Below are positions 50,745 through 58,866 of a stretch of DNA of 64,000 nt, in pieces (the stretch's first letter is position 1; each line of letters starts with the position of its first letter). The translations under genes were made by a program, and so were the position numbers. Source of the DNA: CAVYTF01 sp963708205 (lineage in GTDB: Bacteria; Bacteroidota; Bacteroidia; Chitinophagales; Chitinophagaceae). The stretch covers positions 992,001-1,056,000 of the forward strand of contig OY970196.1 of the NCBI GenBank assembly GCA_963708205.1, given 5' to 3'. The notes beneath the pieces were generated by a model. The model saw only the letters and a list, made by a program, of their open reading frames with translations, did no database searches and had not been told where the DNA came from.

Positions 50745-51224
50745 TCACTCATTTTTATCCATATCTTTCTCATAGTTTTTCTCTGCTTCTTTCGCTTTTT
50801 CAAAATCAAGCACAACGCCATTAATGCAATACCGTAAACCTGTAGGTTTCGGACCGTCATTAAAAACATGCCCGAGATGCGATTTGCATCTTCCGCACAT
50901 AACTTCAGTTCTGTTCATTCCATGCGTGTGATCGGGCGCATAAATAATAGAACCTTTGCTTATCGGTTCATAAAAACTTGGCCATCCGCAGCCACTTTCA
51001 AACTTGGTATCACTTTTAAATAATGCATTTCCACAGACTGCACAATAATAAGTGCCGATTTCTTTAGAATCCTCAAATTCACTGCTGTAAGGTCTTTCCG
51101 TGCCTTTTTCTCTTGCTACGTTATACACTTCCGGCGAAAGGATTGTTTTCCATTCATCATTATTTACATTAATTATAGATTTATCTGTTGTGGAATAATG
51201 AGAATTATTTTTTTTGTTATTCAT
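50745..51224 (-). CDS. msrB: Peptide methionine (R)-S-oxide reductase
   Basis: 159 aa. Repairs oxidised methionine (R-sulfoxide). Zinc cysteines CAVCGNALF and CGRCKSHLGHVF, GCGWPSFYEPI, and the catalytic Cys in RYCINGVVLDF are all present. The N-terminal 25 residues are a serine/asparagine-rich extension without a clear signal peptide. The gene stands alone, convergent with the PH-domain membrane protein. Confidence 0.94.
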   Translation of the reverse strand: MNNKKNNSHYSTTDKSIINVNNDEWKTILSPEVYNVAREKGTERPYSSEFEDSKEIGTYYCAVCGNALFKSDTKFESGCGWPSFYEPISKGSIIYAPDHTHGMNRTEVMCGRCKSHLGHVFNDGPKPTGLRYCINGVVLDFEKAKEAEKNYEKDMDKNE

Positions 51225-51299
51225 AGTTTTTATTTAAAAAATATTAATTTCAAACAGGGAACTTTTTATTTGCTTTTATGAATTATAAACCTCAAACCT

Positions 51300-51307
51300 T
51301 ATATTTG
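51300..51307 (+). promoter_or_regulatory. -7 box (TATATTTG) of adk
   Basis: An exact TAnnTTTG match 26 nt before the ATG at 51334. No TTG is at the -33 spacing. Confidence 0.35.
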
Positions 51308-51333
51308 TTGCTAACACAAGGCCAGCAAGCAAC

Positions 51334-51918
51334 ATGTTCAATATCATTTTATTTGGTCCTCCCGGAAGCGGCAAAGGTACCCAAAGTGAGAGGCTTATTC
51401 AAAAGTACGGATTAAAACATTTAAGCACCGGCGATTTGCTGCGTAGTGAAATTGCTGCAAAAACTGCATTGGGACTAGAAGCAAAAAAATATTTGGATAA
51501 TGGCATATTAGTGCCCGATAATGTGGTGATTGATATGATAAGTTTTATGATGCAGGCATACGAAAATGCAAAAGGATTTTTGTTTGATGGCTTCCCTCGA
51601 ACTGTGGCGCAGGCACAGGCACTTGATGTATTATTAACTGCTTATGATACAGAAATTGCGTTAATGCTTTCGCTGAAAGTTAGTGAAGAAGAATTAATAA
51701 AACGATTGCTTATTCGCGGAAATACAAGTGGGCGAACTGACGATAATAATGTAGAAATCATAAGCGCGCGCATTGCCGAATATCATAATAAAACTTCTGC
51801 GGTTGAGGCATATTACAAACAATTTGATAAAGTAATTAATGTACCAGGACAAGGTTCTGTTGATATGATCTTTGATTTGCTCTGCAAAGAAATTGATAAA
51901 AAAATTGCATCAAATTAA
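51334..51918 (+). CDS. adk: Adenylate kinase
   Basis: 194 aa, short-LID form. P-loop GPPGSGKGT (residues 8-16), STGDLLRSEIA, GFLFDGFPRTVAQAQAL with the catalytic Arg, and RLLIRGNTSGRTDDNN as the short lid. Interconverts AMP, ADP and ATP. Located alone before paaZ. Confidence 0.96.
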   Translation: MFNIILFGPPGSGKGTQSERLIQKYGLKHLSTGDLLRSEIAAKTALGLEAKKYLDNGILVPDNVVIDMISFMMQAYENAKGFLFDGFPRTVAQAQALDVLLTAYDTEIALMLSLKVSEEELIKRLLIRGNTSGRTDDNNVEIISARIAEYHNKTSAVEAYYKQFDKVINVPGQGSVDMIFDLLCKEIDKKIASN

Positions 51919-52019
51919 TTGCTTCGAAATTATAATTCATAAATCCTCTTTTCTTTTCCGTAAAAAATAATCACACATCTTTTAGCTTTTCCATTGATTA
52001 TTTTGTTGCGTGATTAAAA

Positions 52020-52027
52020 TAATTTTG
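52020..52027 (+). promoter_or_regulatory. -7 box (TAATTTTG) of paaZ
   Basis: An exact TAnnTTTG match ends 4 nt before the ATG at 52032, suggesting a leaderless mRNA. Confidence 0.4.
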
Positions 52028-52031
52028 CTGT

Positions 52032-54086
52032 ATGAAAAAATTAGGTAACTATATTTTAGGAAAGTGGATAGAAGGTGATGGCGAAGGTCAATTATTACAA
52101 AACGCTGTAACCGGCGACAGCATTGCATTTGCCACAACCAAAGGTTTTGACTTTGAAAGTATTTTAAATTATGCAAGAACTGTTGGCAATCCTGCTTTGC
52201 GCAAAATGAGTTTTAATGAACGTGGTTTAATGCTTCGCGCGCTTGCACTCCACTTAAAAAATAATGTTGAAAAATTTTATCCAATAAGTTATCAAACAGG
52301 CGCAACAAAAATTGATTCGTGGATTGATATTGAAGGCGGTATTGGTAATTTATTTTCTTACGCATCACTTCGCAGAAAATTTGGCGATGATAGTTTCTGT
52401 TTAGATGGAGAAGGGATCAATCTCAGCAAAGGTAACACTTTCATGGCGCAGCATTTATTGATTCCTAAAGAAGGAACTGCTGTTCACATCAACGCATTTA
52501 ATTTTCCGGTTTGGGGAATGCTTGAAAAAATTGCGGTGAATTTATTAGCTGGTGTTCCTGCAATTGTAAAGCCTGCAACCATTACTTCATACTTAACTGA
52601 AGCTGTCGTTAAAGAAATTGATGCAAGCGGCATTCTTCCGAAAGGTGCAGTGCAATTGATTTGCGGAAGCACAGGAGATTTATTAGAACATGTTAATTCG
52701 CAGGATGTAATAACATTTACAGGTTCTGCTTCAACTGGTTTAATGTTGAAAAGCAGCAAAAAGATTCTGGAAGAAAATGTTCCTTTCACGATGGAAGCAG
52801 ATTCATTAAACTGCATTGTATTGGGTGATGATGTAACATCGCAAATGCCTGAATGGGAAATTTTTATTAAAGAAATAAAAAAAGAAATGACGGTGAAAGC
52901 AGGACAAAAATGTACAGCGATACGAAGAATTTTAGTTCCTGAAAATAAATTAGAAGACGTACAACTTGCGCTGAGCAAGGCTTTGGCGCAAACGTCGATT
53001 GGTAATCCGTTGAATGAAAAAGTTAGAATGGGTTCACTCGCCGGGCAATCTCAACGCAAAGAAGTAAAAATTCAAATTCAAAAATTGCTTGCTTCATCCC
53101 AAATAATCTACGGCAGTTTAGATAGTGTTGAAGTCATTGATGCTGATGCTGTCAAAGGTGCATTTATCAGTCCGGTTTTATTATTAAACGAAAATCCTTT
53201 TCACACAAATGAAGCACATAAAGTGGAAGCATTCGGACCGGTTTCAACATTAATGCCTTATAAAAATTTGGATGATGCAATTGCACTTTCAAAAAGAGGC
53301 AAAGGTTCTTTGTGCTCAACGATTGTTACCGCAAATAATAAAATTGCAAAGCAATATGTTTTAACTGCAGCCACTCATCACGGAAGAATTTTAATATTGA
53401 ATAATGAGTGCGCAAAAGAAAGTACAGGTCACGGCTCACCCTTGCCTGGCTTGGTTCACGGCGGTCCTGGTCGTGCAGGAGGTGGCGAAGAAATGGGCGG
53501 CATTCGCGGAGTAAAACATTACATGCAAAGAGTTGCTGTGCAAGGTTCGCCAACAAGCATCACAGTTGTTTCGAATGTTTACCAGCAGTATGCAAAAGGC
53601 ATTGAAGCAAACGAGCATCCTTTTGAAAAATCTTTTGAAGAATTGAAAATCGGCGAACAAATCATTACACAAAAAAGAAAAATAACTGCTGAAGATATTG
53701 ATCGCTTTGCTGACTTAAGCGGAGATCATTTTTATGCGCATTTAAAAGATACCGATTTCAACGGAACAATGTTTGAAAAACAAGTGGCGCATGGTTACTA
53801 CATCATCAGCGCTGCTGCAGGTTTGTTTGTTGATAGTTACAAGAAAAATCCTGTGTTGCTTAATTATGGTATTGATGAATTGCGTTTTACAAAACCGGTT
53901 TATGCAGGCGCTGAAATTTATGTTCGCTTTACCTGTAAGGAAAAAGTAAGTCAGCAAAAAAAAGAAGAAACAGATATTGATAAAGGCATTGTAAAATGGC
54001 TTGTTGAAATGTTTGATGAAACTGATGAGTTGATTGGCATTGCCACAATTCTAACGATGGTGAAGAAAAAATTTCTATCGGCTTAA
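52032..54086 (+). CDS. paaZ: Phenylacetate degradation bifunctional protein PaaZ (aldehyde dehydrogenase + enoyl-CoA hydratase)
   Basis: 684 aa fusion. Residues about 1-515 are an aldehyde dehydrogenase with catalytic Cys294 (KAGQKCTAIR) and Glu255 (TMEADSLN); residues about 540-684 are a MaoC-type R-hydratase domain with DLSGDHFYAHLKD at about 560 and VAHGYYIISAAAGLFV. PaaZ opens the oxepin-CoA ring and oxidises the aldehyde in phenylacetyl-CoA catabolism. No other paa genes (paaABCDE, paaK) are in the window, though an enoyl-CoA hydratase gene lies 1.1 kb further on. In isolation PaaZ can also act on other CoA aldehydes. Confidence 0.92.
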   Translation: MKKLGNYILGKWIEGDGEGQLLQNAVTGDSIAFATTKGFDFESILNYARTVGNPALRKMSFNERGLMLRALALHLKNNVEKFYPISYQTGATKIDSWIDIEGGIGNLFSYASLRRKFGDDSFCLDGEGINLSKGNTFMAQHLLIPKEGTAVHINAFNFPVWGMLEKIAVNLLAGVPAIVKPATITSYLTEAVVKEIDASGILPKGAVQLICGSTGDLLEHVNSQDVITFTGSASTGLMLKSSKKILEENVPFTMEADSLNCIVLGDDVTSQMPEWEIFIKEIKKEMTVKAGQKCTAIRRILVPENKLEDVQLALSKALAQTSIGNPLNEKVRMGSLAGQSQRKEVKIQIQKLLASSQIIYGSLDSVEVIDADAVKGAFISPVLLLNENPFHTNEAHKVEAFGPVSTLMPYKNLDDAIALSKRGKGSLCSTIVTANNKIAKQYVLTAATHHGRILILNNECAKESTGHGSPLPGLVHGGPGRAGGGEEMGGIRGVKHYMQRVAVQGSPTSITVVSNVYQQYAKGIEANEHPFEKSFEELKIGEQIITQKRKITAEDIDRFADLSGDHFYAHLKDTDFNGTMFEKQVAHGYYIISAAAGLFVDSYKKNPVLLNYGIDELRFTKPVYAGAEIYVRFTCKEKVSQQKKEETDIDKGIVKWLVEMFDETDELIGIATILTMVKKKFLSA

Positions 54087-54105
54087 TTTTTGTTTCAAGC
54101 AAATT

Positions 54106-54285
54106 ATGGCAAAAGCAACAAAAAAAAAATCAACCAAAAACAAAAATAAACTCGGCGTAAAAAACTCTTTAGTAAATAATATTAACGCTAAAAAGAAAAA
54201 AGGCACATCGCGAAGCAAAAAAAATTCTACCATTTCTAAAGAAAGTTATAATGAAATGGAAAATAACTGGGAAAAGAAAAAATAA
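54106..54285 (+). CDS. Small lysine-rich protein, 59 aa
   Basis: Read directly from the sequence: MAKATKKKSTKNKNKLGVKN, then SLVNNINAKKKKGTSRSKKN, STISKESYNEMENNWEKKK and TAA. It is highly basic (about 22 lysines and arginines). The INAKKKKGTSRSKKNSTIS core resembles a small conserved hypothetical family of Bacteroidota that I can recall only by pattern. The stop codon is directly adjacent to the convergent SDR stop, with no spacer. It lies 19 bases after paaZ. Confidence 0.6.
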   Translation: MAKATKKKSTKNKNKLGVKNSLVNNINAKKKKGTSRSKKNSTISKESYNEMENNWEKKK

Positions 54286-55050
54286 TTACAAATTTATCCC
54301 GCCGCTTGCTTCAATTCTTTGCCCGTTTATCCATGCTGATCTTTCATCACACAACAAAGCTATTACGCCACCAATATCATTTGCTTCGCCAACTCTTCCC
54401 AAAGCAGTTGTTGATGCCATCATTTTTTTTCTGTCAGGATTGTTTCGCAAGGCAGCATTGTTGAAATCTGTTTCAATCGGTCCAGGTGCTACAACATTTA
54501 CGGTAATTTTTTTCTCGCCTGCTTCTTTAGCGAGATAGCGTGTAAAGGTTTCTATCGCGCCCTTCATAGATGCGTAAACAGAATAACCCGGCACGCAAAA
54601 ACGCGTAGTGCCTGTAGAAATATTAATGATGCGTCCATTATTATTCATTGAAGGCAACAATCGCTGGCATAAAAAATAAACACTTTTAAAATGAATATTC
54701 ATGAACTTATCAAAATCATTTTCAGTAACCTGCGCAAATGGAATGGTAGCGCCAATTCCGGCGTTGTTGATCAAAAAATCAAACTTATCAGTATTCCATT
54801 TTGTTTGTAATATTTCTTTGAACTGATTAATAAAATTATTAAGCGAGTTAAAGTCCGCAGAGTCATATTGAAGTGCAGCAGCCTTTCGTCCGGTAACTTC
54901 TATTTCTTTAACAACTTCATCGGCAGCATCTTTCTGAGAGTTATAAGTGATAACAACATCGTTGCCCATTTTAGCCAGATGCTCTGCCATGCTTTTGCCT
55001 AAGCCACGACTTGCGCCCGTAACAAGCGCTATTTTATTTTGTGCATTCAT
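54286..55050 (-). CDS. SDR family oxidoreductase
   Basis: 254 aa. Classical SDR: TGASRGLG near the N-terminus, NNAG in LINNAGIGATIPFAQV, IINISTGTTRFCVPGYSVYASMKGA with the Ser-Tyr-Lys set (YxxxK) and NVVAPGPIETDFNN. Its nearest relatives are 3-ketoacyl reductases, but position next to CoA-metabolism genes leaves the substrate open. Convergent with the gene at 54106, with zero bases between stop codons. Confidence 0.88.
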   Translation of the reverse strand: MNAQNKIALVTGASRGLGKSMAEHLAKMGNDVVITYNSQKDAADEVVKEIEVTGRKAAALQYDSADFNSLNNFINQFKEILQTKWNTDKFDFLINNAGIGATIPFAQVTENDFDKFMNIHFKSVYFLCQRLLPSMNNNGRIINISTGTTRFCVPGYSVYASMKGAIETFTRYLAKEAGEKKITVNVVAPGPIETDFNNAALRNNPDRKKMMASTTALGRVGEANDIGGVIALLCDERSAWINGQRIEASGGINL

Positions 55051-55206
55051 AGATTATTTTTAATTGTAAAATTAATCACGTAGTTTATAATCAAACGAAA
55101 TTTATCTTTAAATCCCTCCCAATTTTAAATCATAAAATCACAAGACAAGCATTCACATTAAACTTCATTCTGATATTCTTCAAGAACTATTCTGGTTCTG
55201 CACTAT

Positions 55207-55214
55207 TATATTTG
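55207..55214 (+). promoter_or_regulatory. -7 box (TATATTTG) of the enoyl-CoA hydratase gene
   Basis: An exact TAnnTTTG match 18 nt before the ATG at 55233. It overlaps the TTG at 55212, an alternative start, which it therefore disfavours. Confidence 0.4.
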
Positions 55215-55232
55215 TTATTCAATTTTGATATT

Positions 55233-56015
55233 ATGATAGAACAAATTAAAGAGGGTTATGTAAAAACAGAAAGTGAGCATGGCATTACAACCATTGAGTT
55301 TTTTCATCCTCAAAGCAATTCACTTCCCACAAAAATTTTAGAAACACTTGCACAGGATATTTACAGCGAAGGGTTGAATGATAAAACAAAAGTTATTATA
55401 CTTCGCTCTGCCGGAGAAAAAACATTTTGTGCAGGTGCATCGTTTGATGAGCTTGCAGGCATCAACACAAAAGAAGAAGGAATAAAATTTTTTATGGGCT
55501 TTGCAAATGTTATTAACGCCATGCGCAAATGCCCAAAATTGATCATTGTACGGGTGCAGGGAAAATGTGTGGGCGGCGGCGTAGGATTAGTTGCCGCTGC
55601 TGATTATGCTATTGCTCTTGAGGGCGCAGAAATAAAACTCAGCGAGTTTTCAATCGGCATTGGACCCTTTGTTATTGCTCCTGTGGTAGAAAGAAAAATA
55701 GGTTTGTCTGCTTTTAGTCAACTTGCGATTGATGCAGGTTTGTGGCGTAATGGTGATTGGGCACGCCGCAAAGGCCTGTTTGCAGAATTGCATCCAATAC
55801 TTGAAAGCATGGAAGATAACATTGCGCGATTATCAAATTCTTTGGCGCATTACAGCACGAATGCAACACGTGAAATGAAAAAATTATTTTGGCATGGAGC
55901 TGAAAATTGGGATACGCTATTACAGGAGCGCGCAGCAGTCAGCGGCAGTTTAGTTATTAGTGATTTCACGAAAGAATGTATAAAAAAGTTTAAAGAAAAG
56001 AAGCAGGTTAGTTAG
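55233..56015 (+). CDS. Enoyl-CoA hydratase/isomerase family protein
   Basis: 260 aa crotonase fold from the ATG at 55233 (MIEQIKEGYVKTESEHGITT). Key segments: EKTFCAGASFDELAG (oxyanion-hole part 1), RVQGKCVGGGVGLVAAADYAIAL (oxyanion-hole part 2) and KLSEFSIGIGPFVIAP. In many hydratases the two catalytic glutamates lie at positions equivalent to A-E here; the usual Glu in GGGxEL is replaced by Gly-Leu-Val (GGGVGLV), so the activity could be isomerase- or hydrolase-like. Substrate unknown. Confidence 0.82.
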   Translation: MIEQIKEGYVKTESEHGITTIEFFHPQSNSLPTKILETLAQDIYSEGLNDKTKVIILRSAGEKTFCAGASFDELAGINTKEEGIKFFMGFANVINAMRKCPKLIIVRVQGKCVGGGVGLVAAADYAIALEGAEIKLSEFSIGIGPFVIAPVVERKIGLSAFSQLAIDAGLWRNGDWARRKGLFAELHPILESMEDNIARLSNSLAHYSTNATREMKKLFWHGAENWDTLLQERAAVSGSLVISDFTKECIKKFKEKKQVS

Positions 56016-56144
56016 AATATAATTTAAAATTCACAAACATCTTTTCCAAAAAAAATATTACCTTCGCCGTCCTTTCAACAGATGCAGAATGGTGTCTGCG
56101 ACTGAAGTTTGTAAAATTATTATTCGGAAAGTAAAATTTTTAAA

Positions 56145-56300
56145 ATGAAACGTACATTTCAGCCACACAATCGCCGCCGCAAATCAGTGCATGGTTTCCG
56201 CAAACGTATGCGCACGGCAAACGGACGCAAGGTATTGGCAAGCCGTCGCGCAAAAGGTCGCCACAAGCTTTCGGTTTCTGATGAAAGAAAATTGAAATAA
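56145..56300 (+). CDS. rpmH: 50S ribosomal protein L34
   Basis: 51 aa read directly: MKRTFQPHNRRRKSVHGFRK, then RMRTANGRKVLASRRAKGRH and KLSVSDERKLK. This is bL34. It is followed by a terminator (56325-56355) and then rnpA, the classic pairing. TACCTTCG at about 56056 is one base off the -7 consensus and could be its promoter. oriC/dnaA are not visible nearby. Confidence 0.95.
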   Translation: MKRTFQPHNRRRKSVHGFRKRMRTANGRKVLASRRAKGRHKLSVSDERKLK

Positions 56301-56324
56301 GCATTTTTATCGCGAACATATTTT

Positions 56325-56355
56325 AAAGCTTCATCTTTGCGATGGAGCTTTTTTA
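56325..56355 (+). terminator. Terminator between rpmH and rnpA
   Basis: AAAGCTTCATC and GATGGAGCTTT pair over 11 bp (one G-U) around TTTGC, followed by TTTATTTG. Partial read-through would feed rnpA. The ATG at 56342 lies in the hairpin's right arm, so it is not the real rnpA start. Confidence 0.65.
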
Positions 56356-56359
56356 TTTG

Positions 56360-56767
56360 ATGGAAAAAAAATTTACATACGGCAAAGAAGAAAAATTAAA
56401 AGGAAGAAAAATCATACAAAAACTTTTCGCCGAAGGCAAATCGTTTTGTGTATTTCCATTGAAAATATTTTATCTTGAAATAAAAGAAACCATTGATTTT
56501 CCGGCAAAAATTGGCGTGGGTGTTTCTGTAAAAAACTTTAAGAAAGCTGTTGAGCGAAACCGGATCAAACGCTTGCTGCGCGAGGCTTACCGGACGGAAA
56601 AGTTTTTATTGCACAGGTTTTTAAAAGAAGAAAACAAAAATGTTGCTGTGTTTTTTTTATATATTGACAAAGCGCTGCCTGAAGAAAATAACATTAGAAA
56701 TAAAATGCCTTTTGTTCTTAAAAAATTAGTGAAAGCATTGAATGAAAAAGACATTGCAGATACTTAG
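56360..56767 (+). CDS. rnpA: Ribonuclease P protein component
   Basis: 135 aa from the ATG at 56360 (MEKKFTYGKEEKLKG); the frame opens at 56342 inside a terminator. RnpA is the protein subunit that helps the RNase P RNA cleave tRNA 5' leaders. The conserved basic helix KNFKKAVERNRIKRLLREAYR is intact. It follows rpmH and overlaps yidD by 26 bases, suggesting coupled translation. The RNase P RNA gene is not in the window. Confidence 0.94.
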   Translation: MEKKFTYGKEEKLKGRKIIQKLFAEGKSFCVFPLKIFYLEIKETIDFPAKIGVGVSVKNFKKAVERNRIKRLLREAYRTEKFLLHRFLKEENKNVAVFFLYIDKALPEENNIRNKMPFVLKKLVKALNEKDIADT

Positions 56768-56972
56768 TTATCCTTTTATATTATTGATAAAATTTTATCA
56801 ATTTGCCATCTCACCTATACTTGGTCCGAAGTGCAGGTTCACGCCAACATGCTCGCAATATTCAATTGAAGCATTTAAAAAATACGGTTTGTTCAAAGGC
56901 TTTTGGCTTGCAATAAAAAGAATTATTCGTTGCCATCCTTTTGGCGGACATGGATACGATCCTGTTCCCTAA
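56742..56972 (+). CDS. yidD: Membrane protein insertion efficiency factor YidD
   Basis: 76 aa: ILSYPFILLIKFYQFAISPI, LGPKCRFTPTCSQYSIEAFK and HPFGGHGYDPVP. The three-cysteine C-x-F-x-PTCS motif and GGxGYDPVP end identify YidD, which helps YidC insert membrane proteins. It is in the rpmH-rnpA-yidD order, but yidC is not downstream; a hypothetical lipoprotein gene converges with zero bases between the stops. Confidence 0.95.
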   Translation: MKKTLQILSYPFILLIKFYQFAISPILGPKCRFTPTCSQYSIEAFKKYGLFKGFWLAIKRIIRCHPFGGHGYDPVP

Positions 56973-57554
56973 CTATTTCCCCAACTTCTTTAATTTGGCA
57001 ATCATTTCACGCATTTCGCCGATCGTATAAAACTTATAAATCTCAGGAACCTTTCCATTTTTCACATCAAAACTGTAAGGGATTAATTGAAACGGCCCGA
57101 TAATATAAGCCTCTGTGTTATCGGTAATCTTTTTTAGTTGGTTTGATTCAATAAAGAAATTTTTATTCTGTTCAGAAACATTTGAATCAACAATTAATTT
57201 TTGCAGGCTATCAATTTTTACACCTAATTCTTCAAACGTCATTTCATTGTTGTTATTCAAATCTTTTCCAACTCTTTGATAGCTTCCAACAATCGTATCT
57301 TTTCTTATACTTAAAACATAATAGCCTGCGCCGGGCACATCAATACTAAAATTTCCTGATGGCGCTTTTACATTCAGCGTTGTTTTTTCATTGCCGCTAA
57401 AAACAATTTCTTTCTCTGCATAATTGTTGCCATCTTCAACACTGATATTATTGCCATTGACAGTAATATCTCCTTTTGAAAATATTATTATTTTTTCCTG
57501 CTTACTGTTGCAAGCAACAAGGAATAAAAAAATGGGAAGAATTTTTTTCATCAT
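56973..57554 (-). CDS. Hypothetical lipoprotein
   Basis: 193 aa. Lipobox FLVAC (Cys15) in MMKKILPIFLFLVACNSKQE, then a beta-rich region of short strands (IIIFSKGDITVNGNN, NLKAPSGNFSIDVPG-type) and a C-terminal helical part that contains EELGVKIDSLQKLIVDSN and ends in REMIAKLKKLGK. I do not recognise a family. It is on the opposite strand from the rnpA cluster and separated from sod by a terminator and 56 bases. Confidence 0.6.
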   Translation of the reverse strand: MMKKILPIFLFLVACNSKQEKIIIFSKGDITVNGNNISVEDGNNYAEKEIVFSGNEKTTLNVKAPSGNFSIDVPGAGYYVLSIRKDTIVGSYQRVGKDLNNNNEMTFEELGVKIDSLQKLIVDSNVSEQNKNFFIESNQLKKITDNTEAYIIGPFQLIPYSFDVKNGKVPEIYKFYTIGEMREMIAKLKKLGK

Positions 57555-57569
57555 ACAAAATAAAAAAAA

Positions 57570-57585
57570 TCCCGCAAATGCAGGA
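57570..57585 (-). terminator. Terminator after the superoxide dismutase gene
   Basis: TCCTGCA and TGCGGGA pair (one G-T) around a 2-nt TT loop on the minus strand, followed by eight Ts. Confidence 0.55.
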
Positions 57586-57610
57586 CTTAATCAAACAAAC
57601 ATTTTAAAAA

Positions 57611-58216
57611 TTATTTTGTTATGGCAAAGCGCTCAGCTACTTTGCTCCAGTCAATCACATTCCAAACTGCGGCTAAATAATCAGGTCGTTTATTTTGATA
57701 TTTAAGATAATAAGCATGCTCCCAAACGTCAACGCCAAGTATCGGTGCACCCTTTGTTTCAGCAACATCCATCAAAGGATTATCCTGGTTTGGTGTAGAG
57801 GAAATTTCGAGCTTACCATCTTTCACAAGCAACCAAACCCAACCGCTGCCAAAGCGCGCAACGCCTGCAGCATTGAACCTTGTTTTAAATTCATCGAAGG
57901 AAGTGAAGGCTGCATTTATTGCATCACTTAATTCGCCCGAAGGACCTGCGCCTGCATGCGGTGCAAGTATCTCCCAAAAAAAAGTATGGTTCCAATGACC
58001 ACCTCCGTTGTTGCGAACAGCCGGAGAAATTTTACCTGCATTTGCAAGCAATTCTTCCAAACTTTTATTTTCATTTTCTGTTCCGGCAATTGCTTTATTC
58101 AAATTATCAACATAAGCCTGGTGATGTTTGTCGTGATGAATTTGCATGGTTAGTTTATCAATATGCGGTTCCAGCGCATCGTATGCGTAAGGAAGCGGTG
58201 GTAAAGTGAATGACAT
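57611..58216 (-). CDS. sodA: Superoxide dismutase (Fe/Mn family, Mn-type signature)
   Basis: 201 aa. Dismutes superoxide. Metal ligands are in MQIHHDKHHQAYV (His26/His27), GHWNHTFFW, and VDVWEHAYYLKYQ (Asp and His). NNGGGHWNH together with STPNQDNPLM (Gln in the second region) is the Mn-type signature, whereas Fe enzymes carry the Gln in the first region; metal choice in Bacteroidota is often dual. A -7 box lies 32 nt upstream. Confidence 0.9.
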   Translation of the reverse strand: MSFTLPPLPYAYDALEPHIDKLTMQIHHDKHHQAYVDNLNKAIAGTENENKSLEELLANAGKISPAVRNNGGGHWNHTFFWEILAPHAGAGPSGELSDAINAAFTSFDEFKTRFNAAGVARFGSGWVWLLVKDGKLEISSTPNQDNPLMDVAETKGAPILGVDVWEHAYYLKYQNKRPDYLAAVWNVIDWSKVAERFAITK

Positions 58217-58248
58217 AGTTAAAATTTTATTTTGTTATAAGAGGATTA

Positions 58249-58256
58249 CAAAATTA
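58249..58256 (-). promoter_or_regulatory. -7 box (TAATTTTG) of sod
   Basis: An exact TAnnTTTG match on the minus strand, 32 nt before the start codon at 58216. Confidence 0.4.
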
Positions 58257-58324
58257 CTATATGAACAGTGAAGCCTAACGAAATGTTGCTAATTCTTTCT
58301 TAACTCGAAAGAATATTTTTTATC

Positions 58325-58798
58325 TCATTTATTATTTCTTTTTTGTTTAAAAAAATCTTTCATCAATTGTGCGCATTCTACTTCCAGTAAGCCTTTCAGC
58401 AATTTTGTTTTTGGATGAAATGGTAATGATATGTTGGAAGAATTATTTTTAAAATATCGCATGAAGCCGTTTTTTTCATCGCTTGCGCCATAAACTATTT
58501 TAGAAAGTTTGCTCCAATACATCGCGCCGCAACACATTAAGCAAGGTTCGATGGTGACATATAATATTGCTTCCGGCAAATATTTTGAACCAAGAGAATT
58601 GCACGCAGATGTTATTGCCAATATTTCTGCATGTGCTGTTGGATCATTTAATAATTCTGTTTGATTGTATGCTTTTGCTACGATCTTATTATTGATAACG
58701 ATCACCGCGCCGACAGGAACTTCATTTGCTTCAAATGCAAGTTGTGCCTGCTGCAAAGCTTGCCGCATAAAATATTCATCATCCATATTTATCATCAC
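58325..58798 (-). CDS. tadA: Nucleoside deaminase (tRNA adenosine deaminase TadA-like)
   Basis: 157 aa. Zinc site His56 and Glu58 (HAEIL) and Cys86-x2-Cys89 (PCLMCC) with EVPVGAVIV and the RYFKNNSSN segment; it also has MRQALQQAQLAFEANEVPVG as in TadA. TadA makes inosine at the tRNA-Arg wobble position; some relatives act on guanine or cytosine. A start at the internal ATG (58786) is possible. TAATTTTA at 58804-58811 is a weak promoter candidate. Confidence 0.88.
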   Translation of the reverse strand: MMINMDDEYFMRQALQQAQLAFEANEVPVGAVIVINNKIVAKAYNQTELLNDPTAHAEILAITSACNSLGSKYLPEAILYVTIEPCLMCCGAMYWSKLSKIVYGASDEKNGFMRYFKNNSSNISLPFHPKTKLLKGLLEVECAQLMKDFFKQKRNNK

Positions 58799-58824
58799 GA
58801 AATAAAATTAGTACAATAAAAAAA

Positions 58825-58848
58825 GCCATCTGTTTTCACAAATGGCTG
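58825..58848 (-). terminator. Terminator after the DUF1080 gene
   Basis: AGCCATTTGT and ACAGATGGCT pair over 10 bp with one G-U around GAAA in the minus-strand RNA, followed by TTTTTTT. It ends the 59-60 kb operon. Confidence 0.8.
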
Positions 58849-58866
58849 AAACAATTTTTGAATATC

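Noticed and set aside
56342..56359. Longer rnpA start at 56342
   Set aside because: The ATG is inside the right arm of the rpmH terminator; the start at 56360 matches the family.
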